64,000 nt of DNA from Zelopaecilomyces penicillatus (taxonomy: Eukaryota; Ascomycota; Sordariomycetes; Hypocreales; Pseudodiploosporaceae): the NCBI GenBank assembly GCA_005765155.1, contig VCCP01000004.1, positions 3,844,001 through 3,908,000 of the forward strand, in the 5' to 3' direction. The notes beneath the pieces are model-generated. The model ran no database searches. It was not told where the DNA came from and saw only the letters and a list, made by a program, of their open reading frames with translations. The translations under genes were made by a program, and so were the position numbers. Shown here piece after piece: positions 58,662 to 64,000 of this stretch. Each line of letters opens with the position of its first letter. Position 1 is the stretch's first letter.

Positions 58662-60575
58662 ATGGATCCGCGCTTCTCCATCTCTCGGGAAGATCTGTAT
58701 AATTTACAGATGGAGGTGAAGCAGGTTCAGTTTACTCAGGCCAACCATGCGGATCGGATCCTCAGAGTAGAGAAGCGTCAAGCAGATGACTCTGCTCTGA
58801 AGTCCGTATGGAACTCGCCCTTTCCGGGTGTTCTTGCGGGCACGCCGCAGCATGGTGTGATATATACATGTACCCTTCAAATGTGTTAACCCTGCTCTGA
58901 CAATGCCCTTATAGGACCAGTTCAAATTCCGCAAAACGACATGTTTGACGATTTGGATGAGCAAGGGGAACAATTGCTCGGGTCGTTGCATTTGGGCCCC
59001 GCTGAGGAGGAGCCTGTGCGTCGCGGTGCCGCCTCCCGCGCCAATAGCGTTAGGTTCGATGAGAGTGCATTGCACGGTTCCAGCTGGGGTGGTCAGAACA
59101 ACCGCCATTCAGGTGATTTCGGACCAATTCGCCCAGGCAATGGCTTCATGATGGAGCGGACCCTTTCCCACAAGTCAGACGGTCGGCATAGCTCTGCCGG
59201 GCACTCTGTTCACTCGCATCATTCCGTCGCCTCCGGTCGAGCGAGTAGTTTGGGTCTCGATACTAATTATGCGACGGGCGATGATGATGATAGTTCCTCT
59301 TTTGAAATACCTCCACTGCCTGCCTCGCTTTATGTGCTAGGAACTGTTCCCGCCATTGTGCGCTGCTGGCTGACAACAAACTACGCCCACGGAACTTTGC
59401 TATACGCAGACATCTGCACCGGGTCGCAAAAGTCCACGATTGACTATTTCCTCGTCAAGGAGTTGGACCTCTTGGATGATTTCCAACGGGACCCTGATGG
59501 CATTTATCGCGGCCGACTGGATGTGTACCTTGCTGAAGCTGTTATCACACGGCATGGCAGTAGGTCAGGCACCCTTGCGGGTTCCGTGCCCTCAATCACC
59601 GTCACTTTCGAAATGAATGGTGGTTCTCAGTCCAGCTCATATTCTGATTCTGCGTCGATTCGTATTTATATCGGAAGCGATGCCCTAAGAGCTCATTCTG
59701 CCGATGTTTTGTTTTCGCAAAATACAATGGTTCTATATGGTAACGACCGTGATCGGCTTCGCGTGCCCTTTGTTCGACCTGAAAACGAGAATGCCTTCCG
59801 GCACATTTACACAACCAATATTGTACCAGAAAAACCAAAGCTCAATGCAAATGCGGCACCCTTTGTTGTTAGTGAGATTACTCAAGCAAATGGTCAAGAT
59901 GATGAGCTCGGTGATCCGGCGGGGGCAGTGGAGCATAGCGAACAACAGCTCCCAATCTCTCCAATGATATCACACATGATTACACACCACCTTGTCGAAA
60001 GAAGAAGGGTTTCCAACCCGGAGCTAGAGTCTAGCAAAGCTATGACAGAAAACGGTCACACAGAGGCACACAGTCGAGAAGCACTAATTGGCCCGGAAAA
60101 CTCTCGTCGGGAGCCATCCACTGCGCTTTGGGGATCATGGCGTCACGGCACTGGTAATAGTTCGGATGGACATCAGAGAGAAAATGAACCGCTGAGCGGG
60201 TATCAACCCGCGGGGCGACCAGGACGTAATATGAAGGTGCTCAAATCGTTGAGATCTGGATCAGCCTCCGCTCGGACTGGAGCATCGTATGAGCCTCCGC
60301 TACCCCCAAAATCATCGGGCGAGGGGCGCAGAAAGAGCCAAGTTAGTGCGAGTGGTGAAAGTGTCATCAATGGGGGCAGTCGATGGGATATCAAGAAAAT
60401 GGGTACCCCGACCAATGAGCCCAAGTCGTCCTCTAGCAGTCGGGAGAGCCGTAACACGTCTTCATCCACACCAGCCATGCCGCGATCAGCAAATCCTGTA
60501 GGGGTTGCCTCGGCTTTTTCATGGATGACCCCAACTAGCAAGTCGACAAAGACACCAGTAACATTTGCAGACTAG
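58662..60575 (+). CDS. Conserved fungal protein with retropepsin-like core lacking the catalytic Asp
   Basis: Exons 58662-58854 and 58915-60575 (intron GTGTGA...TATAG, phase 1) give 617 aa. The N-terminus (MDPRFSISREDLYNLQMEVKQ) is a predicted coiled coil of about 45 residues, followed by a disordered acidic, His- and Ser-rich part. A folded domain at about 195-370 begins VRCWLTTNYAHGTLLYADICTGSQKS, then IDYFLVKELDL, IYRGRLDVYLAEAVI, RIYIGSDALRAHSADVLFSQNTMVLY and RVPFVRPEN. This order (strand, TGS, helix ending in LGL-like, then IGSDxL) is that of retropepsin-like aspartyl protease folds, but the D of DTG is Cys here. The rest is disordered, Ser/Arg-rich. Relatives are often loosely labelled ubiquitin hydrolase 19-like; I see no such domain. 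Function unknown. Confidence 0.78.
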
Positions 60576-60955
60576 GAGCTTGGAATTCGGGCGTGTAAGT
60601 TCCAGCATTTACAGTAAACGTGTTGAGTAATGACCTGTAGAGGAAGGACTTCACATTTTGATACTGAGCTAGCTACAAGAGCTAATGGCCACTGGGTCAG
60701 CGGTAATATGAATGGGATTGTGATGAGGATATTGAGTATTGACGCGGTATGATATGATAACTACCTTACCAAAGGGAATTAGTCCATGAAGCAGATGGAA
60801 GTCTTTAAAGTGACAGTATGACAGGTGCCTCATTATTCTGAATGCCATATCAACTAGTAATGCCGAACCAACTCCCAACAGTTCTTTTGGTCTGTCTCTT
60901 GAAACCACTACTTCAGGGGGAGAAAAATACATAGTCAAAGCTTTCGGGCTTCAGT
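60576..60955. other. Convergent 3' region, no gene seen
   Basis: Space between the stop codons of two convergent genes. Confidence 0.5.
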
Positions 60956-62100
60956 TTACATCTTGGATGTAGGGGGTAAAAGGTCAAGCACTTTTTTAGT
61001 ATCGGCGGCCGATCCCTTTACAACACCAATGAGGCCCTTGAAGCTAGGATGGGAGGCATCACCGACACACTCATACATCCAACTTTCGCTGGTGGTAACG
61101 ACGATGCCAGGCTCAGAACGAAGGCGATCGAGAGCCACAATGACCTCTGCTCTATTACAGCTGCTGACGGCATCAGCAATGACGTAGGGGTAGTGGCCAG
61201 CATCTCGCAGATCGAGGGCTGTCTGGGTAATGCAGATATGGGACTCAATGCCAACTAGAGCGATACGCGAAGCAGCTGGAAGGGCTTCAATGAGTGGCGG
61301 GAGGAGCATCGAGAACTTGGTCTTGTCGAGGGGGGTGGATGAGATGAGCGAGGCGAGCGCCGGGACGGTTGGGCCCAGCTTGGCGACGCTCTGTGTTGTT
61401 GCGTAGACAGGAATGGACGCCGATTGTGCAAAGGAGAGTAGCTTTTGAGAGGTAAGGACACTGTGAGAGTACCGAAGAGGCCGAAACAGTTAGCCATGAA
61501 TGTTCTGGTTCACAATAGCGGTAGATGGTATAAGAAATGAAGGGCAGCCCAATTCGTACATGTTGTCAAATTCGTAGATCGCATTGCGGAACTTCTCCTG
61601 CATATCGCAGACGCTGTGTCAAGCTGGTCAGTCCGTTGTTGATTCATTGGAGCATTGAAGCGCATTGTAAATGTCCTCGATGAGCTGACTCACAGGATAG
61701 CCGGGTTTTCTAATTAGTTAAAAATGCGTCAGTTGGCTTCTACCAAGTTGTTGCTGAATGACTCAATCACATCCCATTTACACATGCCGAGTAACGGGCA
61801 ATTGAGCGCGCAAACAGGCAACCAACCTCTCTCCCTCTCTGTATCCCAAATCTACTGCATATGTATATAGATAGATGGGCGGATTCAAAACTCACTGAAG
61901 CGCATATCTGTAGCCATTGTGCGGGCTAGCGAGAACAATCGCGATGGTAGCCGAGGCGACGGTTGGGATAAATGTGGTGTTGTAAATAGTAGTGGCGAAC
62001 GTGACAGCGGGGTCGCAGCGCGGAATAATGGCTGTGGCGAGCTGAGTCGAGTGGAGGTATGCGATAGGATTGTTCGGAGGGATGGTGTCGTCGCCGGCAT
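60956..62100 (-). CDS. Isochorismatase-family hydrolase (ISOC1/2-like)
   Basis: Exons 62100-61896, 61709-61694 (16 nt only), 61613-61560 and 61460-60956 give 259 aa. The assembled core reads NPAILVCDMQEKF (catalytic Asp), VLTSQKLLSFAQSASIPVYAT, TKFSML (Lys), IALVGIESHICITQTALDL (catalytic Cys) and VIADAVSS. This is the standard Asp-Lys-Cys set of the family, in the mitochondrial/ISOC-type branch. The first 60 residues (MPATTPSLRTILSHTSTRLS ... LFSLARTMATDMRF) are Ser/Arg/Pro-rich without acids and look like a mitochondrial leader. A start at the internal MATDMRF would give a shorter cytosolic form of about 197 aa. The 16-nt micro-exon is needed to read KNPAIL in frame. Substrate is unknown. 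Confidence 0.85.
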
Positions 62101-62978
62101 AGCAGGGAAAAGAAGAGAGAGGGAATAGAAATGGAGATGGAAGAAAGAGGGCAGAAGAATATGGAGACGAGTCGAGACGAGACGAAGGCGAAACTAAAAA
62201 AGTAAACTAGCCCAGTTGTATGGGGCCATACAGAGGCATACAGAGAGAGCAATTTGCAGTTATTTACATACGCAGCGGGGCCGGGGCAAACAAAACAGCA
62301 GCTCCGCCAAGGACGAATGATGCACACAGCAGTGTGTTTTAACAACTGAGTCATACAAGTATGTATTATATCTATAATCTTTATCCTGCAAGGGGGCAAA
62401 GTGAACAACCAGCGCAAAAGTACAACCTCAAGAGCTATGCTGAAACGATGACGATGCCGTCCGTGCAAAGAGAAGCTGTGGTGGGTGTGCAGACAGAGAG
62501 AGTCTCCGAGTGCGGAGGATGAAAGCCGGCCGGGGTCTTGTCCGGAGGCTTCTCGGCATTTGTTTAAAGATCCTCGCGGCCGAAGCACTAGATGAAGAAG
62601 AACTACATAGTAGTAAATAATAGCAGACAGCTACCTAGGCCGTATGTAAAAGTGGGCATTTGCTTAAAAGGAGTCACAGTAGGTAATAAGAGTAGCAGCA
62701 TCTTTAATTGGGACAAAGGGCTCAGGTGGTGGTGGTGGTATGTAGCAAACAACGTGTATATATTCTGGTATCATGATGCGTGTCCATTCTATCAGCCATA
62801 TCATGGCAATTTTGCTCTATTCTATGATTCCAACAGTAAAAAACAATGCAAACCTGACAAAAACTCATAACGTAACGATAAAAAAGAAATTATGATCTCC
62901 CTTTAAAAAAGAAAACACCGTAAAACAACCAGACCAATCATGATAGTCATGAGAAGCATCAAAAACCACACACAATCT
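62101..62978. other. Intergenic, no gene seen
   Basis: Promoter of the minus-strand isochorismatase-like gene and 3' flank of the midasin gene. Confidence 0.5.
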
Positions 62979-64000
62979 CTAGGCTGTCACTTCTGCGAAC
63001 CACGTCCTCAGCAGCCCTGCCAACGCCGTGGGTAACTCATCTAAGTTATGCACAATCAAATAGTACTGGAACGGGAAGGTATCCAGATACCGCTCAATCA
63101 CAACCTTGCTCTCCCCACCGTCATTCACAAACCGAGCCTCCTTGAGCTCCAACACACTGTCTCCCTTCTTCTTCCCTGTGTCGTCCATGATGATGAAGAC
63201 AACCATGATGCGCTCCTCCAGCGCCTCACGCAGCAGCCGTCGAATTGAGTCATGTGCTGACGAAGGGGTCAGGCCATCAGATAGAATCAGCGCAAGCTGC
63301 CACAGGTCTGCGCCGCTGCCGCTGGATTGTTGTTGTCGCGCGGTGCGGAAGGTGTCAATCGTCTGTCGAATCAGCAGTGCGATGTCGGTACGATCCTGTT
63401 TGAACGAAAATTTCTGCAGCACCTTGGCTCCCGCGTCGGATGCAAACGGTTCTGTGAGGTTGTGTGCTGTGAAGACGTCCTTTCCGAATCCGAGGACACC
63501 GACTTGGCCAGCCTCGAGCATCGTGAGCGACCGTGAGACCATGACGAGCGACTCCATGGCTAGAGTTCCAGATGAAGACTCTCCCATGCTCTGGCTGTCA
63601 TCGACGCAGAGCAGGATCTGGTAGGTCCTCTTGGTTGGAATGCTGCGCCGCATCCAGATCTTGTCGCGTTTGTAGCTTGATGCAATGTAAGGAATGATGC
63701 GCTTGATGTTGAGCCGCTTGCCCGTACGGAAAGATCCAGATAACTTGGTCGACTGAGATGGTGTCAGGATGAGACGCAATTGAGAGGTCAGCGATAAGGA
63801 GAGGCTGTGTGATTTGGACTGGAACTCGGTCCACTGCTGCATGCACTCTGAGAAATCGCGAAGCGACATTTGCTCGTCGCTGATGTGTGTCATTGATAGT
63901 TGAGCGGAGGCATCCATGACTGATTCCTCGTCTAGTTCATCTCCATCGATATCTTGCGTCTCTTGCTCCTCAGGTGTTAGCTCTCTGTTATAGTTGCCCT
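62979..64000 (-). CDS. MDN1: Midasin (AAA-ATPase Rea1/Mdn1), C-terminal part
   Basis: The frame runs from the window edge to a stop at 62979 (about 340 codons seen; the gene continues to the right). The segment holds the C-terminal MIDAS (von Willebrand A) domain: LNIKRIIPYIASSYKRDKIW, RRSIPTKRTYQILLCVDDSQSM (metal site D-x-S-x-S), then DRTDIALLI (Thr) and LALILSDG (Asp), ending LLRTWFAEVTA. The residues before it are acidic (EEQETQDIDGDELDEE), as in the long Asp/Glu-rich linker of midasin. Rea1 is the giant dynein-like ATPase that pulls assembly factors such as Rsa4 and Ytm1 off pre-60S ribosomes in the nucleus, through this MIDAS domain. Confidence 0.93.
   Translation of the reverse strand, partial: GNYNRELTPEEQETQDIDGDELDEESVMDASAQLSMTHISDEQMSLRDFSECMQQWTEFQSKSHSLSLSLTSQLRLILTPSQSTKLSGSFRTGKRLNIKRIIPYIASSYKRDKIWMRRSIPTKRTYQILLCVDDSQSMGESSSGTLAMESLVMVSRSLTMLEAGQVGVLGFGKDVFTAHNLTEPFASDAGAKVLQKFSFKQDRTDIALLIRQTIDTFRTARQQQSSGSGADLWQLALILSDGLTPSSAHDSIRRLLREALEERIMVVFIIMDDTGKKKGDSVLELKEARFVNDGGESKVVIERYLDTFPFQYYLIVHNLDELPTALAGLLRTWFAEVTA

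Noticed and set aside
1..64000. CRISPR arrays, complete transposons, rRNA genes, virus-derived genes
   Set aside because: None seen: no direct-repeat-spacer pattern, no transposase or reverse-transcriptase frame, no rRNA motifs. Simple repeats found are listed as features.

Overview
The window is nuclear DNA of a filamentous ascomycete (Pezizomycotina; probably a Sordariomycete, possibly Hypocreales, which is inference). The evidence is many single-copy eukaryotic genes with short GT-AG introns of about 50-190 nt, a multi-CFEM secreted protein, a peroxisome-linked siderophore NRPS cluster, a type II NADH dehydrogenase with a mitochondrial leader, UTP10 and midasin. All gene models were built by hand from reading frames and splice signals. 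Exon sums were checked to be multiples of three; only UTP10 fails that check.

Layout. 0-2 kb: a possible gene running off the left edge and a GPI-anchored-type secreted protein. 2-6.4 kb: an AT-rich, gene-poor block with a decayed ABCC transporter end, a possible zinc-finger relic and a G-quadruplex-type tract. 6.5-10.8 kb: a glyoxalase-like protein, a BTB protein and an unrecognised protein. 10.8-14.9 kb: no gene I can support. 14.9-16.9 kb: a protein with a fungal STAND-type N-terminal domain and tRNA-Val(AAC). 17-19.5 kb: empty. 19.5-28.5 kb: a five-CFEM protein, a thioesterase, a monocarboxylate-type MFS carrier, bifunctional thiamine enzyme THI6 and an alternative NADH dehydrogenase. 29.6-35.1 kb: UTP10 with an apparent one-base frameshift. 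35.5-55.7 kb: the siderophore cluster. 56-64 kb: an SGNH esterase, a conserved protein with a retropepsin-like core, an isochorismatase-like hydrolase and the 3' end of midasin.

The centrepiece is a six-gene extracellular siderophore cluster: an MFS siderophore transporter (mirD/SIT1-like), sidH (enoyl-CoA hydratase type), sidF (hydroxyornithine acyltransferase), sitT-like ABC transporter, sidJ (siderophore esterase type) and the NRPS sidD/NPS6. This is the gene content of the Aspergillus fusarinine C/TAFC locus. SidH would make the anhydromevalonyl-CoA that SidF transfers to N5-hydroxyornithine, and both end in a peroxisomal PTS1 (SKL and AKL). SidD would join the acylated units to a fusarinine or coprogen-type product. 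The two transporters and SidJ would handle export or uptake and intracellular hydrolysis. Six exact copies of the GATA iron-repressor motif ATCTGATAA (SreA/Fep1 type) lie in three intergenic regions of this cluster, and I saw none elsewhere, which predicts iron-repressed expression.

Secondary points of interest are a retainable in-frame GC-AG intron beside the SidH active site, loss of the haem-ligand Asp in CFEM repeats 1 and 2, three 11-base G/C homopolymers confined to the cluster, and relics of an ABCC transporter and a lipocalin-like gene.
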